From the NCBI GenBank assembly GCA_934489945.1, contig CAKSSY010000017.1, positions 1 through 29,424 of the forward strand: DNA of 29,424 nucleotides, in the 5' to 3' direction. The position numbers and the translations under genes are program-made. Numbering within the stretch: the first letter of the stretch is position 1; each line of letters starts with the position of its first letter. Below, piece after piece: positions 20,995 to 29,424 of this stretch. Below the pieces are notes generated by a model, which saw nothing but the letters and a program-made list of their open reading frames with translations, made no database searches and was not told where the DNA came from. This DNA is from an uncultured Eubacteriales bacterium (GTDB lineage: Bacteria; Bacillota; Clostridia; Oscillospirales; CAG-272).

Positions 20995-22002
20995 ATGAAC
21001 AAACGGATGGGAATTGACTTGGGAAGTGCGAACACACGCATTTGTCTGGGAACAGAGGGAATTGTTCTGCGTGCGCCCTCCGTGATTGCGGTGCGTGAAA
21101 AATCGCACGCGATTCTCGCTACGGGAATGAACGCGAAAAAAATGATCGGACGCACCCCTCATTCCATTCTGGCACAAAAGCCGATCCGCGGCAGTTTGGT
21201 TGCCGACATCGAGATGGCTTCCCTGATGATGGCGGACTTTTTTACGCGTCTTGGCGTTACTTCGGTGTTTCGCCGTCCCGCGGCGACGGTGTGCATTCCC
21301 TGCGGTTCGGGAGAAAACGACCGCAGAGCCATAGAGGATGCCTGCTTTGAGGCGGGGGCTTCCTCGGTTGACATGGTGGAAAAACCGATTGCGGGGGCGA
21401 TCGGAGCGGGAATCCGCGTTTTGGGTCCCGGTTGCGGCGTTCTTACGGACATCGGTGCCGGAACCACATCGGTCTCGGTGCTCAGTCACGGCGGTATTGT
21501 GGTCTCGGGAACCTCGAAAAAAGCAGGAGACGCTTTTACAACGGCAATCATCGATTACCTGGCAAAAGAACAGAACATTCTGGTCGGCGAGATTACGGCG
21601 GAAGCGGTCAAGCATCGTATCGGGTCGCTCTCCCGCGTATGCGATACGCGAAAACTCGAAATTACGGGGAAAAGCACAAAAATGGGCGGTGCCTGCCGTG
21701 TCTATGTTTCGTCTGCCATGCTTCGCGAGGCTCTTGTGCCTGTGGCGGACATTATTATCAATACCATTCTCAAAGCACTGGAAGAAACGCCGTCAGAGTT
21801 GTCGGGTGACATCACTGCCTACGGAATTCTGCTCAGTGGCGGCGGTTCTCTGATGCGGGGATTGCCCGAATATATTTCGTCGGCTCTCGGACTTCGCACC
21901 ACGCTCTCCGCACATCCGATGGACGATGTGTGCCGCGGTCTTTCCATGATTCTTGACGGCGGTGCGGAAATGCGGCGTTTTATCTCGTCCCGCGCACGTT
22001 GA
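20995..22002 (+). CDS. mreB: rod shape-determining protein, MreB family
   Basis: This is a 335-residue actin-like ATPase of normal MreB length. Phosphate-1 is GIDLGSANTRICL (residues about 5-17). Phosphate-2 is LTDIGAGTTSVSVLSHGGIV. The VEKPIAGAIGAGI helix is typical of MreB, and the adenosine motif is GILLSGGGSLMRGLPEYIS. The family's APSVIAV after the first hairpin is present. MreB polymers under the membrane guide the elongation machinery of the cell wall. The start ATG 20995 follows AGGGAGG with seven bases between; an extended frame from 20908 lacks this support. It is followed 38 bases later by an MBOAT gene rather than mreC/mreD, so this may be a stand-alone MreB/Mbl paralogue. Confidence 0.88.
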   Translation: MNKRMGIDLGSANTRICLGTEGIVLRAPSVIAVREKSHAILATGMNAKKMIGRTPHSILAQKPIRGSLVADIEMASLMMADFFTRLGVTSVFRRPAATVCIPCGSGENDRRAIEDACFEAGASSVDMVEKPIAGAIGAGIRVLGPGCGVLTDIGAGTTSVSVLSHGGIVVSGTSKKAGDAFTTAIIDYLAKEQNILVGEITAEAVKHRIGSLSRVCDTRKLEITGKSTKMGGACRVYVSSAMLREALVPVADIIINTILKALEETPSELSGDITAYGILLSGGGSLMRGLPEYISSALGLRTTLSAHPMDDVCRGLSMILDGGAEMRRFISSRAR

Positions 22003-22040
22003 CGGTGCAAAAGCGTACATAATTTCTGCGGAGGATATGT

Positions 22041-23381
22041 ATGCTTTTTTCATCGCTTGAATTTCTTTTTCTGTTTTTGCCGGTCTTTTTTCTGTTATAC
22101 TTTTCCGCGCCCCGGCGGTGGCAGAACGCGATTCTGCTCGTTTTCAGTCTTCTTTTTTACGGGTGGGGAGAACCTGTTACGGTTTTTCTGATGATTCTTG
22201 CCGTGGCGGCAAACCTGTGGTTCGGTCTTCTTGCCGCAAGAGGAAGACACGGCGTTCTGATTGCGGTGATTTTTGACCTTGCCATGCTCGGTTTTTTCAA
22301 GTACGGCGATTTCGTGATCTCTCTTTTCGGCGGGGAGCCGCTCGGATTGCCGCTTCCGGTCGGTATCTCTTTCTATACCTTTCAGGCTCTTTCCTATGTG
22401 ATTGATGTTTCGCGCGGCAGCGCACCGCTGAAGAATCCGGTGGACTTCGGTGCCTACATTTCCATGTTTCCTCAGTTGATTGCGGGTCCGATCGTGCGGT
22501 ACGACGATATTTCGGAGGAACTGGCGGTGCGGCATCCCACGACAGTCCGCGCGGCAGGGGGAATCGCCCGTTTTGTCTGCGGACTTGCCAAGAAGGTGTT
22601 GCTGGCAAACCCCGCGGGCGAGATGTGGGACTATTTCCGCAATCTGCCGGGGGATGAGCGCGGAATCTTCGGGACTTGGCTCGGGCTTGTGTTTTTTGCG
22701 TTTCAGATTTATTTTGATTTCTCGGGTTATTCGGATATGGCTTTGGGTCTTGGGGATATTCTCGGTTTTACGTTTCCGGAAAACTTCCGGTATCCGTATT
22801 GTGCCGCGAGTGCGAAGGATTTTTGGCGGCGTTGGCATATCACGCTTTCGACGTGGTTCCGCGAGTATGTATATATTCCGCTCGGCGGCAACCGGCACGG
22901 TACGGCACGGACGCTCCTGAATCTTTTGATTGTGTGGTCCCTGACGGGGCTTTGGCACGGGGCAGCGGTTAACTTTCTTTTGTGGGGGCTGTATTGGTTT
23001 TTCTGGCTTGCCGCGGAGAGGTTGTTTTTGGGACGGTTTTTGGAACGTCTGCCATCGGTTCTGAGGCGGCTGTATGCGATTCCCGTGATTCTTTTGGGGT
23101 GGCTGATTTTTGCGTTTGACGATGCGGTGGCGGGTCTTTCTTATGCTGCGGGGCTTGTCCATGGCACGTTTCTGCGCGGAATTGACCGGTACGAACTTTA
23201 CCGGAACGGCGTATTGTTGGTGTTTCTGATACTGGGCTCCACACCGCTTCCCAAGAGGCTCTATGAGAGATATGTGAAGGGACGTTGGTTTGCGGAGGCG
23301 GGGACGGTCGGTGCCTTTCTGATTTCGGTGGCGTACCTTGTCGGCTCCTCTTACAACCCGTTTTTATATTTTCGGTTTTGA
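22041..23381 (+). CDS. MBOAT family O-acyltransferase (AlgI/PatA/DltB-like)
   Basis: This is a 446-residue polytopic membrane protein starting MLFSSLEFLFLFLPVFFLLY, the standard start of AlgI-like proteins. GISFYTFQALSYVIDV and SMFPQLIAGPIVRY are conserved AlgI segments. ISRVIR-like FDFSGYSDMALGLG and FRYPYCAASAKDFWRRWHIT are hallmarks of the family, as is LTGLWHGAAVNFLLWG with the catalytic histidine at about residue 306. Such proteins move acyl (often acetyl) groups across the membrane onto cell-wall or secreted polymers. GGAGG precedes the ATG. It follows mreB by 38 bases. The usual extracytoplasmic SGNH/DHHW partner is not next to it; the downstream gene is an RNHCP protein. Confidence 0.9.
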   Translation: MLFSSLEFLFLFLPVFFLLYFSAPRRWQNAILLVFSLLFYGWGEPVTVFLMILAVAANLWFGLLAARGRHGVLIAVIFDLAMLGFFKYGDFVISLFGGEPLGLPLPVGISFYTFQALSYVIDVSRGSAPLKNPVDFGAYISMFPQLIAGPIVRYDDISEELAVRHPTTVRAAGGIARFVCGLAKKVLLANPAGEMWDYFRNLPGDERGIFGTWLGLVFFAFQIYFDFSGYSDMALGLGDILGFTFPENFRYPYCAASAKDFWRRWHITLSTWFREYVYIPLGGNRHGTARTLLNLLIVWSLTGLWHGAAVNFLLWGLYWFFWLAAERLFLGRFLERLPSVLRRLYAIPVILLGWLIFAFDDAVAGLSYAAGLVHGTFLRGIDRYELYRNGVLLVFLILGSTPLPKRLYERYVKGRWFAEAGTVGAFLISVAYLVGSSYNPFLYFRF

Positions 23382-23429
23382 GAATGCCCCGGACGGGGTG
23401 ACTAATATATGGAAGAATTGAGGTCAAAC

Positions 23430-23759
23430 ATGGAAGGAAAACGATTTGCCAAAAATGACAGCGGCTTTGTCTGCGCTCACTGCGGCAGGGAGGTCGAACC
23501 CCTCGGGTACAGTTCCCGCAATCACTGTCCGTTCTGTCTGTGGTCGTTGCATCTCGACGTGAATCCCGGCGACCGCGCCGCCGACTGCGGCGGACAGATG
23601 GAACCGATTCGCGCGGAGACCGATGCCCGTCGCGGATTCATTCTTGTTCACCGGTGTACAAAATGCGGTGAGATCCGTCGCAACCGCGCCGCTCATGAGG
23701 CGAAAACTCAGCCCGACAACCTGAAACTCCTCATTTCCCTGACGGCGGGGAAAATCTGA
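23430..23759 (+). CDS. RNHCP domain protein
   Basis: This is a 109-residue cytosolic zinc-type protein. It contains FVCAHCGREV (CxxC), then SSRNHCPFCLWSLHLD, the R-N-H-C-P motif that names the family, then GDRAADCGGQMEPI and VHRCTKCGEIRRNRAA. Together these give several cysteine/histidine ligand pairs. Family function is undetermined. I chose the ATG at 23430, with GAGG about seven bases upstream; an in-frame ATG at 23409 would add seven residues but has a poorer ribosome binding site. It is probably the last gene of the mreB transcript. The following 170 bases to the ABC transporter contain no gene; a TATACT at 23886-23891 may be a -10 for the transporter operon. Confidence 0.85.
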   Translation: MEGKRFAKNDSGFVCAHCGREVEPLGYSSRNHCPFCLWSLHLDVNPGDRAADCGGQMEPIRAETDARRGFILVHRCTKCGEIRRNRAAHEAKTQPDNLKLLISLTAGKI

Positions 23760-23929
23760 GTTTTCGACGGACGGTCACAGAAAAAACACAGTGATACGGT
23801 AAAATAAAAAGGGCGGCTCTGTCGTCAGGCAAAACTTGCCGTGCGGAAAATCCGCTGTGTTCACAGAAACTTTATAATTGCATGATATACTGATTTTTGT
23901 ATTTGTAAAACGAGAAAGGACCTTTTGCC

Positions 23930-25027
23930 ATGATTAAAATTGAACATCTGGTGAAAAACTACGGCAATCTCTGCGCCGTGGACGATGTCAGTTTTGCCAT
24001 CGAACGCGGGGAGATCGTCGGTCTGCTCGGTCCCAACGGTGCCGGGAAAAGCACGATGATGAATATTCTCACGGGCTATCTTTCCTCGACCTCGGGCGAC
24101 GTGGAGATCGACGGTCACAACGTATTGGACGAACCGCTCGAAACCAAGAAGCTGGTCGGTTATTTGCCGGAACAGCCTCCGCTGTATCCGGATATGACCG
24201 TGGAGGAATATCTGAACTTTACATACGACCTCAAGGGTTGTACGCTCAACCGGGAAAAGCATCTGAAGGAAATCTGCGAGGTTGTCAAGATCGGCGATGT
24301 GTTTGGACGTCTGATCGGACATCTGTCCAAGGGGTACCGGCAGAGAGTCGGAATCGCACAGGCATTGGTGGGCAATCCCGAGGTCATTATTTTTGACGAG
24401 CCGACCGTGGGACTCGACCCCAAGCAGATTATTGAGATACGGAACCTGATCCGCACGCTCGGAAAATCGCACACCGTGATTCTTTCCACCCATATTTTGC
24501 AGGAGGTTCAGGCGGTCTGCGACCGGATTCTCATTATCAACAAGGGCAAGCTGGTTGCCGACGAGCTGACCGAAAATATCACCCGTGCCGTGCAGAGCAA
24601 CCGACGGTTCAACGTCAAGATCTGCGGTCCTTCGCGCGAGGTGCTTGCCCTGCTGAAGGACATGCCCGGTGTCGTCTATGCCGAACAGCTTGCCGAACGC
24701 GACGGCGATGCCTACACCTATACCGTGGAAAGTTCGGTCGGTTCCGATATTCGCAAGAACCTCTTCTTCACACTGGCACAGAAAGGCTGGGCTCTTATCG
24801 GACTGGAATCTCTGGGCATGAGTCTGGAGGACATTTTCATCACCATCGTCGACACGACGAACAAGCCCGTCCGTCCCGGCACGAAGCCGATCGGCAAGCG
24901 CACGGTGTCGCGCGGCACCAAGGACGCCATGGAACGGGAGTACGCCCGTGACATTCTCCGGAAAACCGCCGAAGAGCAGAACAAAAGCACAATCGGACTT
25001 GACGGCGATTCGGATCAGAAGAAATAA
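23930..25027 (+). CDS. ABC transporter ATP-binding protein, GldA-like
   Basis: This is a 365-residue ABC ATPase. Walker A is GPNGAGKS (residues 34-41). The Q-loop region has YLPEQPPLYPDMTVEEYLNF, the signature is LSKGYRQRVG (132-141), Walker B is VIIFDEPT (152-159), and the switch histidine is in STHIL (His188). The 'LPEQPPLY' Q-loop is typical of the GldA/CcmA-like ABC-2 exporters. A charged C-terminal tail of about 50 residues (from KPVRPGTKPIGKR) extends past the core. AAGGA lies nine bases before the ATG. It forms a transporter with the next permease gene (11-bp gap). In Bacteroidota GldA/F/G are linked to gliding; in Clostridia the cargo is unknown. Confidence 0.92.
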   Translation: MIKIEHLVKNYGNLCAVDDVSFAIERGEIVGLLGPNGAGKSTMMNILTGYLSSTSGDVEIDGHNVLDEPLETKKLVGYLPEQPPLYPDMTVEEYLNFTYDLKGCTLNREKHLKEICEVVKIGDVFGRLIGHLSKGYRQRVGIAQALVGNPEVIIFDEPTVGLDPKQIIEIRNLIRTLGKSHTVILSTHILQEVQAVCDRILIINKGKLVADELTENITRAVQSNRRFNVKICGPSREVLALLKDMPGVVYAEQLAERDGDAYTYTVESSVGSDIRKNLFFTLAQKGWALIGLESLGMSLEDIFITIVDTTNKPVRPGTKPIGKRTVSRGTKDAMEREYARDILRKTAEEQNKSTIGLDGDSDQKK

Positions 25028-25038
25028 GGAGAAAAACG

Positions 25039-25818
25039 ATGTTTGCCATTTATAAAAAAGAAATGCGGTCGTATTTCATCAATCCGATCGGATATGTCTA
25101 CATGGGCATCTTCCTTGCCCTTTCGGCACTGGTCTTTTGCTATACGACTTTTCAGATGAAGAGCTACAGCACCTCGATTTATTTTACTTACATGATTTTC
25201 GCGTTTGTCATCCTCATTCCGCTCCTTACCATGCGTTCTTTTGCCGAGGAACGGAAAATGCGGACCGAACAGATGCTCCTGACCGCACCGGTCACGATTC
25301 CGGGCATGGTGCTCGGCAAATACCTTGCCGCTTTTACGATGTTTCTGGTGTCGGTTTTGATCTCCTGTGTCAACTTTATTCCGCTCTATGCCGTGGCGGG
25401 AGAGGAAAGAAGAGCTGCCGAGTATGAGTCTCAGGCGGCGAACATCGGACCGTCCGGTGCCGCCATTGTCGGAGGACTGATCGGGATTATTCTGATTGGC
25501 GCGGCGTTTATTGCCATCGGTGTGTTTATTTCGTCGCTGACCGACAGCCAGCTTGCCGCAGCCGTCTCCACTATCGGCGTGATTGTGGTGATGGTGGTTC
25601 TCGGATTTGTCAACGATATCGGGAGCGATGCCGAGGGGACGCGTCTGATCAGCAGTTATGCCGTCCGCAGTGTGATCGACTGGATTTCGGTTCTCAGCCG
25701 TTTTGACAATTTCTACAGCGGAAAATTCGATTTTGCGGCACTCTTTTACTATCTGTCTCTTTCGTCCGTATTTCTGTTCCTTACCATGCGGATTTACGAG
25801 AGACGGCGTTGGGGTTGA
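25039..25818 (+). CDS. ABC-2 type permease, GldF-like
   Basis: This is a 259-residue protein with six membrane helices. It starts FAIYKKEMRSYFINPIGYVY, a characteristic opening of GldF-like permeases, with the first helix at about 18-35. The conserved RSFAEERKMRTEQMLLTAPV loop after the second helix is the ABC-2 elbow motif. AAGGAG lies about seven bases before the ATG. It is predicted to form the membrane channel for the ATPase encoded just upstream and to work with the GldG-like and DUF4340 proteins downstream. Confidence 0.88.
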   Translation: MFAIYKKEMRSYFINPIGYVYMGIFLALSALVFCYTTFQMKSYSTSIYFTYMIFAFVILIPLLTMRSFAEERKMRTEQMLLTAPVTIPGMVLGKYLAAFTMFLVSVLISCVNFIPLYAVAGEERRAAEYESQAANIGPSGAAIVGGLIGIILIGAAFIAIGVFISSLTDSQLAAAVSTIGVIVVMVVLGFVNDIGSDAEGTRLISSYAVRSVIDWISVLSRFDNFYSGKFDFAALFYYLSLSSVFLFLTMRIYERRRWG

Positions 25819-25888
25819 TCCCACAGCCGACGGGTATCTGCCAACCCCGCGGGGCAGAAACATTGCAAGAACCCGGGGAGAAAGGAAC

Positions 25889-25911
25889 ATTCACCGATTC
25901 TTCCGGTGAAT
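25889..25911 (+). other. intercistronic hairpin
   Basis: ATTCACCG (25889-25896) pairs with CGGTGAAT (25904-25911), loop 7 nt, in the 123-base gap between permease and GldG-like genes. It has no T run, so it is more likely an RNA stability or spacing element than a terminator. A CCCCGCGGGG palindrome lies just before it (about 25846-25855). Confidence 0.45.
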
Positions 25912-25941
25912 TCACACAAAACATTGAACAAAGGAAGTTTT

Positions 25942-27555
25942 ATGAGAACCCGCCGTTTCCGCTACGGCAGTATGTCGGCAATCATCACGGCTCTGGTGAT
26001 TGCGGCGGTGATTCTTGCCAACGTGATTATTTCGGCACTTGCCGCAAAGTACCTTTGGTACATAGATATTACCAAGGAGGGGCTTTACACCGTTTCGGAC
26101 GAGTGTTACGACCTTCTGGAAAACAATTTCAAGACCGTCAACGAACGCCGTGCACAGAACGGTGAACCCGAGGCAAAGGTTACCATCAAATTCTGTGATA
26201 TGTACGACAACCTGATGGCAAGAGAAGACTCCCGCTACGTTCTGACTACGGCTCTGGAGCTTGCCGCCCATTTCCCGAACGTGGAGGTCGAATATATCAA
26301 TATCTACGAAAATCCGACTGCCGTCAAGGGCTACAAGACCTCTGTGCATACCTCAATCATCAATACCGACGTGATTGTGACCAGCGGAACCGAGTTCCGT
26401 CCGTATCACATTGCGTCCTTCTTCCTTACCTCGTCCGGTTCCAGTGAGGCGTGGGCATATTTCGGCGAAAAACGTCTGGCATCCGCGATTCTGGCGGTCA
26501 CGCAGGCGGAACTCCCGGTTGCCGGTGTCCTGCTGGGACACGGCGAAACCTATCGCGATACGGCTATGGTGGAGCTTTTGGAGCTTGCCGGTTTTAAGCC
26601 GGAGCCGATCCATGATCTTGCAAACTATGAAATTCCGGACGAGTGCCGGTTGTTGGTCTGCTATGAACCGACTACCGACTTCCGCTCGACCGAGGACGGC
26701 ATTTCGGATATTTCGGAAATTCAGATTCTCGATGATTTCCTTGCTGGCAGCAACCATTCGCTGATGGTGTTTCTGTCGCCCGATTCGCCGAAGTTGCCGA
26801 ATCTTGAGAATTATCTCTCGCTTTGGGGCATCCAATATATGCGTACCGAGGAGGGGACTCCCTGCCTTGTGAAGGAGGAACCTGCCAACGCCCTGACCTC
26901 CAACGGCACCACTTTCCTTGCACAATACGAGGAATACGGTCTCGGTGCATCCGTCACAAAGGATATGCGTTCGGTGAGATACCCGCAGAGCGTTGTGTTC
27001 AAAAACGCCATGCCGGTCGGGTATGCAAGCTCTTATAATGTGGCAACCGAGGTCGACGAGGACAGCGGAAATTCCTTCACCTACGCTTACAAAACGATGG
27101 GTGCCAACACCCGGCAGATCTTCCGTATCTTTTCCACGGGAGCCGGGGCAACACTTTATGCGGGCGGCAAACAGGTGGAAAGTGCCGACGCCAACAACAC
27201 CTACGGACTGATGACGCTCTCCATGCAACGCCGTCTGACGCAGGAGGACAATTACGGTGCCTCCTATGCGGACGAAAGCTCTTATGTTCTCGCCTGCGGC
27301 TCCACCGACTACGCCACCCAAGCCATTCTGGAGTCGAATGTCTACGGCAACAGCGAGGTTCTGATGAAGGCTTGCGTTACCATGAGCCGCGAAGCGGTTC
27401 CCGCAACGCTTTCCTATATTCCGTTTGCCGATCTCACGATTGATTCTCTTACGACCGAGCGTGCCAACCGCATAACGGTACTTCTTTCGGTTATTCCGCC
27501 GGTTCTCATTTTCGGCGCGGGAATTTTTGTGATCGTCAGGAGAAAGTATCAATGA
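25942..27555 (+). CDS. GldG-like ABC transporter auxiliary protein
   Basis: This is a 537-residue protein anchored by an N-terminal helix (ITALVIAAVILANVIISALA, residues about 14-33) and a C-terminal helix before IVRRKYQ. After the first helix comes the GldG signature LWYIDITKEGLYTVSDE. The extracytoplasmic domain includes VKITIKFCD-like strands, ALELAAHFPNVEVEYINIYE, and PVAGVLLGHGE with LLELAGF, matching the ABC_transp_aux layout. The ATG 25942 has AAAGGAAG just upstream; a GTG at 25906 would add 12 residues from the hairpin region and is less likely. It overlaps the DUF4340 gene by 4 bp. It probably acts as the large outer subunit of the transporter. Confidence 0.85.
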   Translation: MRTRRFRYGSMSAIITALVIAAVILANVIISALAAKYLWYIDITKEGLYTVSDECYDLLENNFKTVNERRAQNGEPEAKVTIKFCDMYDNLMAREDSRYVLTTALELAAHFPNVEVEYINIYENPTAVKGYKTSVHTSIINTDVIVTSGTEFRPYHIASFFLTSSGSSEAWAYFGEKRLASAILAVTQAELPVAGVLLGHGETYRDTAMVELLELAGFKPEPIHDLANYEIPDECRLLVCYEPTTDFRSTEDGISDISEIQILDDFLAGSNHSLMVFLSPDSPKLPNLENYLSLWGIQYMRTEEGTPCLVKEEPANALTSNGTTFLAQYEEYGLGASVTKDMRSVRYPQSVVFKNAMPVGYASSYNVATEVDEDSGNSFTYAYKTMGANTRQIFRIFSTGAGATLYAGGKQVESADANNTYGLMTLSMQRRLTQEDNYGASYADESSYVLACGSTDYATQAILESNVYGNSEVLMKACVTMSREAVPATLSYIPFADLTIDSLTTERANRITVLLSVIPPVLIFGAGIFVIVRRKYQ

Positions 27556-29348
27556 GCAATAAAAAAACTCTGGCATTCCGTCAGAAAAGAAATATCATCG
27601 TGATTGCCGCCGCCATTCTGTTGCTGGCAGCCCTGCTTTTGGTGGTGCGCTATCTCGTTTCTGTCTACGATTACACCGATGTGGACGGTACAAAGTATAC
27701 CATCAAGCGTCGGGACGGCGTTTACGGGTTGTTCGACACAAACGGTTATCAGCTCGACACGACCGTCGAAGACGGAAACCTGTATTATGTGACCGATGCC
27801 GGAACCATGGTTTCGGTTTCGGATGACGGAAAAGCCACGGTCTACGCCGCAGTCGACACCGACGACGGCGAGGCAGTATCCTCTTACAAACGTCTTTTGG
27901 TCTTCCCGAAGGTGGAGAGCTCCGAAGTGCAGAGTCTGCGTGTCACAAACGAACACGGTACCTACACGTTTGAGAAAAAGAACGGCAGTGTCGTTCTCAA
28001 GGGTTATGAATACGTGGCATACGATCAGAAGAGCTATCAGTCGATGATCGCCTTTCTGGGAAGCCTTGTGACGATGGAAAAATATCCCGAAAGCACCGTG
28101 CGGAAATACGGTCTGTCCGAGTACGGATTGGAGACCCCGCAGGCGACTTACACCATTACCTCTACATTGGGCAAAACCTACACCGTTGACATCGGCGACG
28201 CAATCGTTTCGGGCAACGGGTACTACGCAAAGCTGGAGGGCAGGGAAACCGTATACATCATCAATGCCTATTATGCACTGACGCTGGAGCCGGTCGAATC
28301 GTACATTCAGCCCATTATGGCGGACGGACTGACGATCAACAACTATCCCGAAGTCTACAATTTCAAGCTCTACAATTACACCTACGACGCTGACGGCAAA
28401 CCGAAGGCTGAGAATCTTACGGCACTGACCTATTGGGACTATGCCGAACGGGAAAATACCGAGTTTCAGACGCAGTCGTACAAAATGCTGGATGACAGAC
28501 TTGCCTGCTTCATGCCGAATTCGGACTCGGTTACGACCACGATGAGCAATTTTGCCTCGATGGAAAACGCCAAGGTTGTGAAGTTGGGGGCAACCGATGC
28601 AGTCCGTAAGCAGTACGGGTTGGACAAGCCGGCAAAGTTGCTGACCTATGATTTTGTTCTGACCGATTCCAAGACGGGTGAAAAAACCTACCTGCGTTAT
28701 TTCTATTGGTTCAGCAACATTACCGAGCAGGGAACGTATTATGCGGTTGTGGATGCACAGACCAGTACCGACAACGAAAACTTTTACAGTGCGTCGGCAA
28801 AATATGATTACATTCTGGAAATCGGACGTTCCATGATTCCGATGATGGAATGGAATGCTATCGACTGGGTGGAGGCTTACTATTTCCACCGTCCGATTAT
28901 GCTGATTGACCGAATCGAATTTGAAACTCCCGACGGAACTATCGTTTTCCGGCTCACGGCGGGTAAAGACGACATCGAAAGAATTACGGCAACGATGAAC
29001 GGCGAGACACGTGATGTGGACATCAAGCAGTTCAAGAATCTGTATCGCAATATGCTCTACGGTGTGCTGTTTGATAAAACGGGGAAGACCGACGAGGAGC
29101 TTGCTGCCGTGGTTGCCGACCCTGCAAGAAAACAGCTTTCCTATCGTGTGGTAACATCGTTGAAGTCCCTGGATTATACCTATACGTTCTATAATCTTGC
29201 CGAGTCGCGTTCTTACATTACCATTCATGATAACATCGGAGATGTTGGCGGAGGCGGAGACTTCTTTGTGTTGACAAATGATGTGATGAAAACTGTTCGT
29301 GATGCGAAAAATGTTTTTGATGGCAAAGAAGTAACTGTTCTGTCCTGA
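27552..29348 (+). CDS. DUF4340 domain protein, transporter-associated
   Basis: This is a 598-residue protein with one N-terminal membrane helix (IVIAAAILLLAALLLVVRYL, residues about 14-33) and a long extracytoplasmic part. DUF4340-type segments repeat: VQSLRVTNEHGTYTFEKKNG, then MEKYPESTVRKYGLSEYGLE with TYTITSTLGKTYTVDIGD, and later KQYGLDKPAKLLTYDF. The pattern 'YGLxxP...tv.i.....y.l.iG' is diagnostic. The start overlaps the GldG-like stop (ATGA), giving translational coupling. DUF4340 proteins accompany GldF/GldG genes in many bacteria; how they act is not established. Two hairpins follow the stop. Confidence 0.85.
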   Translation: MSNKKTLAFRQKRNIIVIAAAILLLAALLLVVRYLVSVYDYTDVDGTKYTIKRRDGVYGLFDTNGYQLDTTVEDGNLYYVTDAGTMVSVSDDGKATVYAAVDTDDGEAVSSYKRLLVFPKVESSEVQSLRVTNEHGTYTFEKKNGSVVLKGYEYVAYDQKSYQSMIAFLGSLVTMEKYPESTVRKYGLSEYGLETPQATYTITSTLGKTYTVDIGDAIVSGNGYYAKLEGRETVYIINAYYALTLEPVESYIQPIMADGLTINNYPEVYNFKLYNYTYDADGKPKAENLTALTYWDYAERENTEFQTQSYKMLDDRLACFMPNSDSVTTTMSNFASMENAKVVKLGATDAVRKQYGLDKPAKLLTYDFVLTDSKTGEKTYLRYFYWFSNITEQGTYYAVVDAQTSTDNENFYSASAKYDYILEIGRSMIPMMEWNAIDWVEAYYFHRPIMLIDRIEFETPDGTIVFRLTAGKDDIERITATMNGETRDVDIKQFKNLYRNMLYGVLFDKTGKTDEELAAVVADPARKQLSYRVVTSLKSLDYTYTFYNLAESRSYITIHDNIGDVGGGGDFFVLTNDVMKTVRDAKNVFDGKEVTVLS

Positions 29349-29359
29349 GGAGAGACGAA

Positions 29360-29400
29360 AGCGGAGGGAACCCTTTTCGGGAAAAGGGCTTCCCTCCGCT
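29360..29400 (+). terminator. long hairpin after the transporter operon
   Basis: AGCGGAGGGAA (29360-29370) pairs with TTCCCTCCGCT (29390-29400), continued inside by CCCTTTT/AAAAGGG with one bulge. It begins 12 bases after the stop. A second perfect hairpin (GTTTCCGCG 29403-29411 / CGCGGAAAC 29416-29424) ends exactly at the window edge, so any T tract is out of view. Confidence 0.75.
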
Positions 29401-29424
29401 CCGTTTCCGCGCTCACGCGGAAAC

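Noticed and set aside
27549..29228. 559-codon minus-strand ORF
   Set aside because: It is the shadow of the DUF4340 gene, with repetitive HIG/VGV composition and no start context.

Overview
The window looks like a chromosomal segment of a Gram-positive, anaerobic-type Bacillota, most likely class Clostridia and perhaps Oscillospirales. This rests on strong AAGGAGG-like ribosome binding sites, consensus TTGACA/TATAAT promoters, a ZapA/U32-peptidase pair, MreB, an RNHCP zinc protein, and a GldA/F/G-like ABC transporter with a DUF4340 protein. Codons in the flanks are moderately GC-rich. The middle, about 6.0-14.7 kb, is visibly more AT-rich and carries typical accessory cargo. The genus cannot be read from the sequence.

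Layout. (1) 1-803: the end of a phage tail-type module (the C-terminus of a tail/structural protein and a small coupled protein), closed by a perfect 13-bp terminator. (2) 885-3628: a consensus promoter drives an NTP_transf_5-type nucleotidyltransferase and an O-antigen-ligase/Wzy-like membrane protein, suggesting surface polysaccharide. (3) 3630-6001, minus strand: a small membrane protein, then a promoter-driven operon GNAT acetyltransferase > DUF4177 > SAM methyltransferase. (4) About 6.0-14.8 kb: an accessory block. It holds a protein with an RRXRR/PLMP-like N-terminus, an unknown membrane-anchored protein, a TIGR04076-like protein, and a complete type III toxin-antitoxin locus (toxI repeat RNA plus toxN). 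It also holds a GHKL ATPase with a C-terminal PD-(D/E)XK-like nuclease, a sigma-70-like factor with its membrane partner, and an IS3-family transposase. A 76-77 bp repeat family occurs three times, each time at or just beyond the 3' end of a minus-strand cargo gene. The block abuts a tRNA-Gln(TTG) gene. (5) 15.0-20.7 kb, minus strand: a compact five-gene run zapA > U32 peptidase > membrane-anchored protein > histidine phosphatase > unknown 404-aa protein. (6) 20.8-23.8 kb, plus strand, divergent from zapA: mreB > MBOAT acyltransferase > RNHCP protein. (7) 23.9-29.35 kb: a four-gene gld-like ABC transporter operon ending in two hairpins.

The most notable content is the defence-like block. toxIN is intact and textbook-like: a consensus promoter, three 33-nt repeats, a leaky-type terminator hairpin, and the toxin. 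Directly upstream on the same strand is the GHKL ATPase/nuclease gene, whose reading frame is broken after codon 12 by one extra TA in a short (AT)n tract. Within the next kilobase the sigma factor carries an in-frame TAA in region 4 and its partner carries a +1 slip in a T7 tract. Three lesions this close together, beside an insertion sequence, point either to local decay or phase variation, or to sequence error. Read-level data would decide. All gene assignments here come from reading motifs by eye; no database search was run.
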